Assembly (NCBI GenBank): GCA_045106195.1 | Contig: JBGCEH010000045.1 | Coordinates: forward strand, 1-64,000 | Reading direction: 5' to 3' | Source of the DNA: Granulosicoccus sp045106195 | GTDB lineage: Bacteria > Pseudomonadota > Gammaproteobacteria > Granulosicoccales > Granulosicoccaceae | Length of the DNA stretch: 64,000 nucleotides | Shown: in pieces, positions 18,271 through 26,044 of the stretch | Numbering within the stretch: position 1 is the stretch's first letter | How the letters are laid out: the number at the start of each line of letters is the position of its first letter | The notes under the pieces: model-generated | The model's database searches: none | The model's input: only the letters and a program-made list of their open reading frames with translations | What the model was told of the DNA's origin: nothing | Made by a program: the position numbers and the translations under genes

Positions 18271-19595
18271 TCGATTATCTTTCCTGTCAGGGTATACAGC
18301 GGTTCAAGTACCCACTCGATAAGCCTGCGCGTCTCAATGAGCACATCGGCTTCAAGCTCCATTCCAGGCTGCAGCTCGACGCTGTTCCCATAGGCATCCA
18401 CCGTTTGGCTCAGCAGCCGCACTTTGACCGGATACACCGGTTCATTTGCGGGCGCGCCAGCCGCGGCTCCGGCCCCTGGTTGCTGTTGTGCGATATTTTG
18501 TCGATTGACAGTTGAGCGCGCCACACTAGATATAACGCCTTCGTAGTGCCCGAATTTCTGGTACGGAAACGCCTTGTAGCGCAGCAGTACCGGTTGTCCT
18601 ACGCTTATAAATCCTATGGCTCGTGTTGGAAGATAGAGTTGAGCTTCCAGTTCTGAACCTTCGGGGATGATGTTAAGCAGAGGCACATTGGCATTGACGC
18701 TATTGCCACGCTCGAGCTGCAATGCAGATACCGTACCCGACTCAGGAGCAGTCAGCACAATCTCACGACGCGACTCGGCTTCAGCAAGCGCTTGCTCTAA
18801 TGCATCGATAGCTCTGCTATTCTCCGCCAGTTCAATTCGGTGTTTCAGTGGCAGTTGCCGAAGCTCAGTCTGCATGGATACCAGTTCACGCTGCACCAGT
18901 GAGCGGTTGCGTTGCAACTCGCCATAACGCATGAATTGTTCCAGTCGATCGTTCTCTACATCGAGCCAATTTGATTCTGATACTGCTCCGTTTACGCGAC
19001 CACGCGCGAATCTGCCAGAGATCCCTTCAGCCAGCTCGATGCGTTGTTTTTGTATCTCGAGTTCATCAGTTCGCAGAAGCTGCTCTTCGGACACGGCCTC
19101 CATGCGTTCCTGCAACGAGCGAACCTGTTCCTCGAACAGTGAAACAAGAACTGCCTGAACGTTGACCAAACTGTCTCTGCGACGTTGCAAGCGCTGGACA
19201 ACCTGTTCCTGAGTCGCACCACGGGCTTCACTGTTTAGTTCGGCTGAGACGGTGAGCAATAGCTCGCCCGCATTAACAAAATCGCCATCGTTGACATTAA
19301 GCTCAGTCGCTCTGCCCGACATCGGGCTGATAACCTGCAACATTCCCTGCTCAGGTACTAGCCATCCAGTCACACGTTCCTTGCGGGTGTAATCAGCAAA
19401 GAACAATAGGCTCAATATGGCGCAGGCTGAAATAAACGCAAAGAGAGAGAAAATAACCAATGTCAGTGATGGAGCTATCAGCACCTTGCCTAGCCATTGA
19501 TTGCGCTGTTCTTCCAGAACCTGCTTCCTGAAAAGCGGTTGGTCGTCTTCCTTGTTGGTCTGGCGATTGGAAGCATCGCCATCAGAATTGCTCAT
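18267..19595 (-). CDS. HlyD-family secretion adaptor (CvaA-like)
   Basis: Membrane fusion protein that joins the ABC exporter to an outer-membrane TolC-like channel. The product is about 442 aa, with one N-terminal membrane helix (LVIFSLFAFISACAILSLLFF). A biotinyl-lipoyl-like half motif VNDGDFVNAGELLL comes next, then a long alpha-hairpin coiled coil (about 120-270). The second lipoyl half is LTAPESGTVSALQLERGN and a beta-barrel region follows. The ATG at 19595 is preferred because it starts 4 nt after the stop of a small upstream ORF; the longer frame would need TTG at 19637. No outer-membrane channel gene is nearby, so a chromosomal TolC elsewhere is presumably used. Confidence 0.92.
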   Translation of the reverse strand: MSNSDGDASNRQTNKEDDQPLFRKQVLEEQRNQWLGKVLIAPSLTLVIFSLFAFISACAILSLLFFADYTRKERVTGWLVPEQGMLQVISPMSGRATELNVNDGDFVNAGELLLTVSAELNSEARGATQEQVVQRLQRRRDSLVNVQAVLVSLFEEQVRSLQERMEAVSEEQLLRTDELEIQKQRIELAEGISGRFARGRVNGAVSESNWLDVENDRLEQFMRYGELQRNRSLVQRELVSMQTELRQLPLKHRIELAENSRAIDALEQALAEAESRREIVLTAPESGTVSALQLERGNSVNANVPLLNIIPEGSELEAQLYLPTRAIGFISVGQPVLLRYKAFPYQKFGHYEGVISSVARSTVNRQNIAQQQPGAGAAAGAPANEPVYPVKVRLLSQTVDAYGNSVELQPGMELEADVLIETRRLIEWVLEPLYTLTGKIIE

Positions 19596-19599
19596 GGGG

Positions 19600-19857
19600 T
19601 TAGGGGATGGGCTTAGGGCGTCGGGAAGATGGAGCAACAGTCGTGAATAGGATATTCATATCTTGGTGTCCGACTTCCCAGTCTTTGCGCACTGGTGATC
19701 CAGCAGTACTGTAAAGCACGCGTAAGGTAGTTCGCTGGTTCTGTTCGGATATTCGAAATGGCAATGACCATTCCTCTTCATGTTCGTAACTTCCAGCGTA
19801 TGTCGAGTTTTTATGCATCTGTATTTGGCTCTGACTAAACTCGTCTGGTCTATTCAT
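19600..19857 (-). CDS. Small ORF coupled to the microcin adaptor gene
   Basis: An 85-codon frame whose TAA stop lies 4 nt before the adaptor ATG. The adaptor itself has no visible Shine-Dalgarno, so translation through this ORF would explain its expression by coupling. The product is hydrophilic with no membrane segment (EEEWSLPFRISEQNQRTTL, KDWEVGHQDMNILFTTV). It is therefore unlike known microcin immunity proteins, which are small membrane proteins. An accessory or regulatory role is possible; function unknown. An internal ATG at 19818 is an alternative start. Confidence 0.45.
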   Translation of the reverse strand: MNRPDEFSQSQIQMHKNSTYAGSYEHEEEWSLPFRISEQNQRTTLRVLYSTAGSPVRKDWEVGHQDMNILFTTVAPSSRRPKPIP

Positions 19858-20804
19858 GAAAACGCCAAATTAGCGCTTGTCTCGTGAATTTATAGGTAAT
19901 TTGGTTCAGTCAGAAATACAACCCGTATTCCGCTTCTTCACAAAATTCCCCACAGGGGCGGGAGCCGGCGTAATAATCCGATGTCTAATGAACGTTAGCA
20001 TTGTGCAGCAATTCTCAGCAAACTGACCTGATGTGCATCAAATAATTTACCAGAATAGGATCACCTGTTTGAACAGTTTGGTGAACAGCTTGTTTTAACG
20101 TGCTACAACCGACGTCCTTGCAACAATTTGCCATCAAAACGGACCAGGCTTGACGATGTCTGATGATTCCGGAAAATATCGATCAGATTTCCGGTGGGAC
20201 TGGAATTTTGCTCAGTAAATTTTGCTCAGTAATTGAATTGGCTGATTCTGAATAACTCGCGTAGCGTTCTTGGTTTACCGGTGGCACTGTACTTGTGCGA
20301 TCTGTCGGTGAAGTACATAGACGACTGAAGAGACGGACGCATGCAACAAGCTGGTGTAGTCATGGCAAGCGAGGTGTCTATGAAGTGAGATAGTCGTCGA
20401 CAGGAACAGCGTGGATCCGAGGAGTGCTGACGATGATAAGACTGGCAGTACAACGTCGTTGCATCTTGGGGTTGAAAATGACTATCTCCGAGACGGATCT
20501 AAGGAGCGATAAGGGATTTTATGATATCCGGTTCAATCTGGCTGGCATGTCGCGAGAAATATTGTTAGCTATGGGCATATCATAGGAGGAAGGCAGTAAC
20601 TGACCATTTTACCCATCAGTGGCGCCGTCTGTAGGTTTTATGGAACCAGACTGCAGCCAATCACCTATTAATTTTAGGAGCAACAGTACTTTGCTTCACT
20701 GGAACAATTTCGACCTGTTTGTTCCCGAATTAAAAAAATATGTGATTCACTGACATATGAGTACCAAACTACAAAAGAATATCAATAACAAAACGTTCCA
20801 GAGG
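19858..20804. other. Non-coding gap between adaptor operon and microcin precursor
   Basis: About 0.95 kb without a recognisable gene. A perfect tandem duplication of ATTTTGCTCAGTAA occurs at 20205-20218 and 20219-20232. A 50-codon plus-strand frame at 20433-20585 has a GGAG upstream but no family resemblance. A 75-codon minus frame (20226-20453) is Ser/Arg/Cys-rich and looks spurious. Confidence 0.5.
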
Positions 20805-20837
20805 ACTGACTCTCGCCTATGGGGACGAGAGGTCAGT
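20805..20837 (-). terminator. Hairpin downstream of the microcin precursor
   Basis: The arms ACTGACTCTCG (20805-20815) and CGAGAGGTCAGT (20826-20837) pair with a single bulge around a 10-nt loop, about 60 nt after the precursor stop on the minus strand. A TTTT run follows only after about 13 nt, so this could be a weak terminator or an mRNA-stabilising stem. Confidence 0.45.
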
Positions 20838-20895
20838 TACGATCACTGAAATGGAGCTGTTACCGGCCAGGCAAAGCACTCATTCCGTGTACCTA

Positions 20896-21090
20896 TTACC
20901 AGCTCCACTTGCCCCAATCGTACTTCTTGTCGTCATCCTTCTTGTTTATGGACTTGGACTTTTCTTCCTCGACCTTCTCTTTCACTTCTTCCTTGTGGTC
21001 GTCCCACCAGCTCTTGCCCCAAGAGGCCCAGCTCTCCCAGCTGCCAGCTCCAGACACTTGGCTAAGTTCTTCTTTATTGATTTCGCGCAT
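20896..21090 (-). CDS. Class II microcin-type precursor peptide (Trp-rich)
   Basis: A 64-aa precursor. The N-terminal leader MREINKEELSQVSGA has the class II microcin pattern (MRxL/I...E/QL..VSG followed by G or A). The Gly-Ala cleavage site matches that of known leaders such as microcin H47 and microcin N as recalled. The predicted mature peptide is 49 aa, begins GSWESWASWGKSWW and ends DWGKWSW, with eight Trp, no Cys and a highly charged Lys/Glu/Asp centre. The ATG at 21090 is chosen over an in-frame start 20 codons upstream because it gives the canonical 15-residue leader. A GGGG run lies about 10 nt upstream. It is the obvious substrate for the C39 exporter downstream on the same strand. 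Antibacterial activity is inferred, not shown. Confidence 0.85.
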   Translation of the reverse strand: MREINKEELSQVSGAGSWESWASWGKSWWDDHKEEVKEKVEEEKSKSINKKDDDKKYDWGKWSW

Positions 21091-21143
21091 CGATTCAAAC
21101 CCCGGTTTAACGTTGAAAAAAGTACTGATAAAATAAGAATCGA

Positions 21144-21335
21144 CTAACAATTAGCATCCAACACGCCATTGAAAACCGCAGCCGATACTGAAACACGCGG
21201 TATGGTATGTGGCAGTATGTATACTGTCAATAACAAAAGTACATTCTTAAAATAATCAAAAAAATATACTCTTACACGATCAATCAGAAGTACAAAACCT
21301 TCATGTATAGCGTTGTCTTGTTTTTCATGCAACAA
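21144..21335 (-). CDS. Possible small membrane ORF upstream of microcin (candidate immunity)
   Basis: A 63-codon frame ending 54 nt before the microcin ATG on the same strand. It encodes one likely membrane segment (YFFDYFKNVLLLLTVYILP). In microcin V and H47 loci the immunity gene sits immediately upstream of the structural gene and encodes a small membrane protein, so position and topology fit. Against it: the only start is TTG with a poor ribosome binding site, and the region is AT-rich, which favours chance hydrophobic frames. Confidence 0.3.
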   Translation of the reverse strand: MLHEKQDNAIHEGFVLLIDRVRVYFFDYFKNVLLLLTVYILPHTIPRVSVSAAVFNGVLDANC

Positions 21336-21554
21336 AACTCAGTAAAGCGGCTTCTCCAACATTAACTGTTTACGGGTACATAAATAAACTGCCGAAACTC
21401 AGCTATGTTTATGGTATCGGTGCATAAGCCGAGCAGGATTTTTATCCGCCAGATAAGCTCAAAAATACTAGTAAGTAAGTCACACAAAACACCTTCAGCA
21501 CTGGTTCGTTCGCGGTGACTGCGAATACCAGACCGATTCATTGAATACGGGAAT

Positions 21555-22667
21555 TCAGTTTGAAGTGAACAAGACACCATTGATTTTGTGAATGATGCCA
21601 TTGGTGGCGCGAACGTCAGTAACGTCCAGCCTGGCGTAGAAATTCAGGAAAAGCGAGCCTTGAAAGCTGCTGATAAATACTGTGTCACCGTTGGCCATGG
21701 TCAGACGCGAGCCGGATAGACCAGATACCGCGTTCAAGTCGATCTCATCGTCTGCTACCACGTGATAGCGCAAGGTTTCTTCAAGCTTGTCAGTATCGTT
21801 CAACAAAATCTCAAAAGGATCGTAAATACCGAAGGCGGTATCGGTTGGCGCGAAAATGGTAAATGTCCTGCTGGTATCTGACAACAAACTGTCCAGGCCG
21901 GTCCTGCGCAGTGCATCCACAAGTGTATTCAGGTCACCATCTGCCGCTAAGACATCCATAAGAGTAGCGCTCACGTCGGTCCCACCACCGCCAGCGTCAC
22001 CTCCGTCAGTATTACCTCCGTCAGTATTACCATCGTCAGTATTACCACCGTCAGTATTACCACCGTCAGCGTCACCACCGTCTGTGGTGCTACCGTCGGA
22101 ATCTGTCCCGCCAACATCCGGAGGCAGGAGCACGCGGTCAACTACGTGGATTGTGCCATTCGTCGCTGGAACATCGCCAACAAACACCTCTGCGTCATTT
22201 ATATAGACAGCTTGAGGATTAGCATTGTATCGGCTGGGTGCTAGAGACACCTGCAAAGCGACCCCGTTTGCCGCGTCAACACTCCTACCAGAGAAGGCGG
22301 CTGCGGACGTACTGTTGACGTTCAGGTCAGGCAAGACGTGGTAAGACAAGATATAGGAGAGTGTATCTGCATCACTGAATAAATTGCTTAATGTTGTTTC
22401 GCCAAGCCCGCGGAATGCCTCATCGGTAGGCGCAAATATTGTGTACTCCCTACCAGTGTCTGCAAGCATTGAATCCAGACCTGTTCTGGTCATAGCATCG
22501 GAGAAAACCGAGAACTCAGGCTCCCCGTTTATCGTCTCGACGATATTCCCCGTGGCTTCGTCCTGAACGACCAGGTTGATAGCTGGGTCAGGGGAGCTGT
22601 TTTCGCTACAACCTACCGCCGTAATCAAGCAAGCGGCAAGGAACCCCGTATAAAGAAGACGTTTCAT
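21555..22667 (-). CDS. Lipoprotein with two fasciclin (FAS1) domains
   Basis: A 370-aa predicted lipoprotein; the ATG at 22667 is supported by AGAAGG upstream and gives a signal peptide with lipobox AVGC (Cys20). Two FAS1 domains (about 30-185 and 235-370) each carry the YTIFAPTDEAF / FTIFAPTDTAF box and the late TNGTIHVVDRVLL / TNGIIHKINGVLF box. They are joined by a Gly/Asp/Asn/Thr linker built from repeated DGGNT. FAS1 proteins act in adhesion and surface interactions. No partner is evident in the neighbourhood. An upstream in-frame extension lacks family sequence. Confidence 0.9.
   Translation of the reverse strand: MKRLLYTGFLAACLITAVGCSENSSPDPAINLVVQDEATGNIVETINGEPEFSVFSDAMTRTGLDSMLADTGREYTIFAPTDEAFRGLGETTLSNLFSDADTLSYILSYHVLPDLNVNSTSAAAFSGRSVDAANGVALQVSLAPSRYNANPQAVYINDAEVFVGDVPATNGTIHVVDRVLLPPDVGGTDSDGSTTDGGDADGGNTDGGNTDDGNTDGGNTDGGDAGGGGTDVSATLMDVLAADGDLNTLVDALRRTGLDSLLSDTSRTFTIFAPTDTAFGIYDPFEILLNDTDKLEETLRYHVVADDEIDLNAVSGLSGSRLTMANGDTVFISSFQGSLFLNFYARLDVTDVRATNGIIHKINGVLFTSN
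21992..22090 (-). repeat. 15-bp tandem repeat encoding the DGGNT linker
   Basis: About six imperfect copies of a 15-nt unit (core CCGTCAGTATTACC on the plus strand) encode the linker between the two FAS1 domains. Copy number could vary in frame by slippage, changing domain spacing. Only coding-repeat behaviour is seen, with no spacer structure, so it is not a CRISPR. Confidence 0.75.
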
Positions 22668-22855
22668 GTATACCTTCTCTGATTGATTAACCAATCGTTG
22701 ATGATTTTGACTGAAGATAGCTCGAACTTGTGAGGTTTTTTCAATGATTAGAACACTGGACACAGGTAAATCTCTGTAAATCGGGCAAATGAGCAATGTT
22801 AACTCGCATCATAAATCTGCCAGGTGGATTTAATGCTGAATGGCTCATCACATGC

Positions 22856-23593
22856 CTAGAACTGGTACTGAATTCGCGCTGTGACCGTAACTCCCTCAAG
22901 TTCCACGCCACCGAGAGATATCTTTGAAGGCACCGTGACAAAAGGCACTGATACATCGAGATTCTCTATATTCACATCAGCCTGAATGCCGTCCAGATAG
23001 GTCAATGCCACGACAACGGAAGTCTTGGGCTGCAGGCTGATATTAATGCCGGCGACTGCCGCCAGTCCGAACGAATTGGATATGCCGATGCCCGCGGTTT
23101 GCCCCGCCGTCAGTTGAGAACTCGTTAGCCTCGAATCGCGGTGGTAAGAATACACAATACCGCTGCCAAGCAACGGTCTAATCGACACCGCTCCACTTCC
23201 AAGAGAATAGCTTTTGGCCTGATAGGCGCCAATCAGAACGACTGGTAAAATATCTGCCGAAGCAAACTCCTGTCCGCCAGCAGAGAACGTCTCTTCGAAT
23301 CCCTGTGCTAAGGTCGTCTCAATGACCCACTGAGAATCTTTGCCAAAGCTACGACCAATACTCAATGTCGGAACAGCTGAGCCTGCCTGAACATCGATGC
23401 CAGCATTACCACCCTGTGAGCCCGTAAGCGAGTTGATAGCACCAAAACTGATTGACGAGGCGCTAACCGACAAAGAAAGATCTGTGATACCCAATCCCAA
23501 ATACCATTCTTCGCTCATCACCGCCTTCGGGAGCGCAAGACACAGGATCAAGCATCCGATACAAATCAAATTTGTGTGGATAGGGCGTATCAT
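22856..23593 (-). CDS. Outer-membrane beta-barrel protein
   Basis: A 245-aa exported protein with a signal peptide (CLILCLALPKAVMS, cleavage near residue 27). Alternating hydrophobic strands follow, with a C-terminal aromatic strand VTARIQYQF, the usual signal for outer-membrane assembly. The pattern resembles OmpW/OmpX-type small barrels (WYLGLGITDLSLS at the N-terminus), but I cannot assign a specific family. GGAGA lies upstream of the ATG. Function unknown; small-molecule passage or a structural role is possible. Confidence 0.72.
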   Translation of the reverse strand: MIRPIHTNLICIGCLILCLALPKAVMSEEWYLGLGITDLSLSVSASSISFGAINSLTGSQGGNAGIDVQAGSAVPTLSIGRSFGKDSQWVIETTLAQGFEETFSAGGQEFASADILPVVLIGAYQAKSYSLGSGAVSIRPLLGSGIVYSYHRDSRLTSSQLTAGQTAGIGISNSFGLAAVAGINISLQPKTSVVVALTYLDGIQADVNIENLDVSVPFVTVPSKISLGGVELEGVTVTARIQYQF

Positions 23594-24065
23594 ATTGCGA
23601 TGTCTCCATATTACTCGCCAGCAAGCGGCGCTTACCTCTCATCGACCGATTATCCGGCGTTGTGGTCTACAGAAGTGTAAACGATATCCGAATCCAATCG
23701 AATTCCATCAAGAACAATATATCCGGACTGCCAAGCAGATAACCGGCAACGAGCAGCGGCCTGATCAGTTGTTGCGAATGGCCAGACACGTATGCGCTTC
23801 CCGCAAACATTGCTCAAACCAAAGAGCGGTACTGTCAGCCTGCTGACAGGTCGAATTGGTTGGAAGTAGAGGTACTGCGTGATGGTGGGTTCTTGCACCT
23901 ACCGTAAACAGCAATGGTCAGATCTGAGTAGATCCTCACACATATGCGGTTTTTTCAGATATTTACCGGTATCAGCACTATTAATTCCGATAACGGTATT
24001 GTGTCTGTAAGATACGCCGTGCCAGTGTGATTACAATTATTACTTTCAACAAATGGTCGGTTAGA
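23594..24065. other. Divergent intergenic region
   Basis: Lies between the minus-strand barrel gene and the plus-strand reductase gene, so it should hold promoters for both. Frames at 23650-23898 (minus) and 23397-23846 (plus) look spurious. No clear operator was picked out. Confidence 0.45.
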
Positions 24066-25061
24066 GTGAAACAAGCAATATTTACCCGCTTTGGGCAGCC
24101 GTCGCGCGTTATTGAGTGTGCCAACGTGCCAGATTTAAAGGAACCTTCAGACTGGGAAGTCTGTGTGGACGTAATGGTCACAACGGTCAATCCATCCGAT
24201 GTTTCGGTGCTGCGAGGCCAATATGGAAGGTTGCCATCAACGTTTCCAGCAACTCCGGGGCTTGAAGGTGCCGGACGTGTCGTGTCAGTAGGAAAGTCAG
24301 TCAAGGATTTTTCTACAGGCGACAATGTCATTCTCATTTGCAATAACAATTGGGTACAGAGGAAAAATGTACCTGCGACCTCCCTTTTTCGTATGCCAGA
24401 CTGGTTATCTTTGGAGCAGGCCGCTTTGGTGAAAGTGAATGCCGGATGTGCATTGCACATGCTCAATACGTTCGGAAATCTGCAGGCTGGGGATCACATG
24501 ATTCTAAATGCGCCGATGTCAGCAGTGGGCCAAATGTTGATAAGCTTTGCAGCAGAAAAGGGTTTCAAGACCGTCTGTGTTGTCAGGCGTGAGGAGGCGG
24601 TAAAAGAGACGCTGGAATTTGGTGCGGATCATGTCGTTGTCGCTGGCGAGAATCTCGGCAAGACCGTATCGGAGGTTACCGGTGGTGTATCAATCAAGGT
24701 TGCTTTTGATGCCGTGGCGGGAGAGTCAACTGCGCAACTCGGTGACTGCCTTGATGTCGGTGGAACGCTCGTAAATTACGGAATGCTTTCTGGTCAAAGT
24801 TGCCAGATACGCCCGGATCAGACTATCTTCCGTGATTTGCATATTTGTGGCTTTTGGTTGTTGAAAGAACTGAAGAACCTGAAGCTGCGTGAACGTCGCG
24901 GTTTGCTGGAAGAGACCCTACAGTTGATGGAAAAACAAAATGCAACAAATGCGGTGCATGCAAGGTTTCCGTTAGAACAGATTTCCGACGCTATCGAAGC
25001 CTCTGAAGCCGCGGAAAGAACGGGAAAGGTTCTTATCCTTCCAAACGGACCCGTTGACTAG
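24066..25061 (+). CDS. MECR/ETR-like 2-enoyl thioester reductase (MDR family)
   Basis: A medium-chain dehydrogenase/reductase of about 332 aa. The block NPSDVSVLRGQYGRLP followed by FPATPGLEGAGRVVSVG matches the catalytic region of trans-2-enoyl thioester reductases, including the Tyr in GQYG. The nucleotide site NAPMSAVGQMLISFAAEKG replaces the usual GxGxxG with SAVG, as in that family. No zinc-binding Cys cluster is seen, so it is probably not a zinc alcohol dehydrogenase. GTG at 24066 is favoured because family proteins begin at this point (VKQAIFTRFG); GTG at 24027 is possible. It could reduce enoyl-ACP/CoA and is a candidate trans-acting reductase for the polyketide synthase 13 kb downstream (inference). 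Confidence 0.82.
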   Translation: MKQAIFTRFGQPSRVIECANVPDLKEPSDWEVCVDVMVTTVNPSDVSVLRGQYGRLPSTFPATPGLEGAGRVVSVGKSVKDFSTGDNVILICNNNWVQRKNVPATSLFRMPDWLSLEQAALVKVNAGCALHMLNTFGNLQAGDHMILNAPMSAVGQMLISFAAEKGFKTVCVVRREEAVKETLEFGADHVVVAGENLGKTVSEVTGGVSIKVAFDAVAGESTAQLGDCLDVGGTLVNYGMLSGQSCQIRPDQTIFRDLHICGFWLLKELKNLKLRERRGLLEETLQLMEKQNATNAVHARFPLEQISDAIEASEAAERTGKVLILPNGPVD

Positions 25062-26044
25062 AAATCGACAGACCTAAGCTGGCAGCCAGCGGCATTCAAA
25101 TAGTTCAGCATTTGGTGATCAGCGCAGGGTTTTCCAACGAGTGTCAACGTGCTGCGGCTATATGGCTAGTTATATGGTATATGACATATGCCATATAACT
25201 CGTGCTATATGTCGTATGTCTGAAGTCATGTGTCGTTGCTTGTTTTTATATCACTAGGCATCAAGCCATGGTTCGACACGGTTTTGAAAATAAAAATGTG
25301 AAGGCAGATCATAATTTTTCGCAGACATAAAAACATGGTCAGTGTTCAGTTATGATAGATTCGCATTTCCCATGCTAGAGCGAACGAACACGCACTCAGT
25401 CACTATTGGCAGTCATACCGCTGTAATTTGTGAGTCAGAAAAACTTACCTGTTTTGATTGCCGCGCAAGGGCTTGGAAGCTATTCGGTCATGCGGGTTGT
25501 GCGGTGACAAGCATTGTGTCTCTACTCTTTTCAGGGCAAAGTAGAGAGGCGACGTTGATCGGGTATACGGCGAGCGTTTCTTAGGCTGAGTTGGTGTCAG
25601 TAAGTATGAATTGTTGGTGAGTTAACAGCGACACTCACCGAGATATGCCACACTTAACTGGTCTTATTTATCGTGTGAATCTAAAAATCAATTGCTCGAG
25701 TACAGGTATCCGGGTGCATATGATAATAACCAGAGCGTGCGCATTGGCTTCTGAGAAGTAACAAACATTTTCAGTTTGTATCTACAGTGCACGTTACCTT
25801 GTCCGAGCAAAACTTGAACAAAATCCAAACAATGTCAGGTCAAACGGGCACAATTGCGGAGCCGTTAAGGGCAGCGTCATGAGTTTGGTCTGAGTTCATT
25901 TTCGTGGCTGAGTATTGGCACCATTTAAATTTCTGTCAGAGAGCAAAGCTTTCTGCCAGAGAACAATGGGAAGCTTGAGTTTATCAAGGCACACTGGAAA
26001 AGCACCAGGTAGTGACCTGCAGAACAATAGGAGAAAGATTTCGT
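25062..26044. other. About 1 kb non-coding region with large palindrome
   Basis: No convincing gene. An 80-codon GTG-start frame (25342-25584) has no family resemblance. The region holds the AT-rich palindrome at 25168-25200 and, near its end, GGAGAAAG just before the cytochrome gene. Confidence 0.55.
25168..25200. promoter_or_regulatory. 33-bp near-perfect palindrome
   Basis: The arms AGTTATATGGTATATG (25168-25183) and CATATGCCATATAACT (25185-25200) are reverse complements with one mismatch around a single A. Further ATATG copies flank it (about 25159-25166 and 25205-25217). With almost no loop it is more likely a site for a dimeric or tetrameric DNA-binding protein, or a cruciform, than a terminator. 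It lies about 100 bp downstream of the reductase gene and 850 bp upstream of the cytochrome gene. Confidence 0.65.

Noticed and set aside
20226..20453. 75-codon minus-strand frame between microcin adaptor and precursor
   Set aside because: Ser/Cys/Arg-rich with no membrane segment or start signal; not credible as an immunity gene.
20819..21147. Two plus-strand frames over the microcin precursor
   Set aside because: They are antisense shadows of the precursor; the minus-strand product has a clear microcin leader.
21992..22090. Regularly spaced short repeats that might suggest a CRISPR array
   Set aside because: The 15-bp units are directly adjacent with no unique spacers and encode an in-frame DGGNT linker.
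24027..25061. Calling the reductase a zinc alcohol dehydrogenase with start at 24027
   Set aside because: No structural or catalytic zinc ligands are seen, and the extra N-terminal residues do not match the family; the MECR-like Tyr block fits better.
25342..25584. 80-codon plus-strand GTG-start frame
   Set aside because: No ribosome binding site, no recognisable domain and an unconvincing composition; treated as non-coding.
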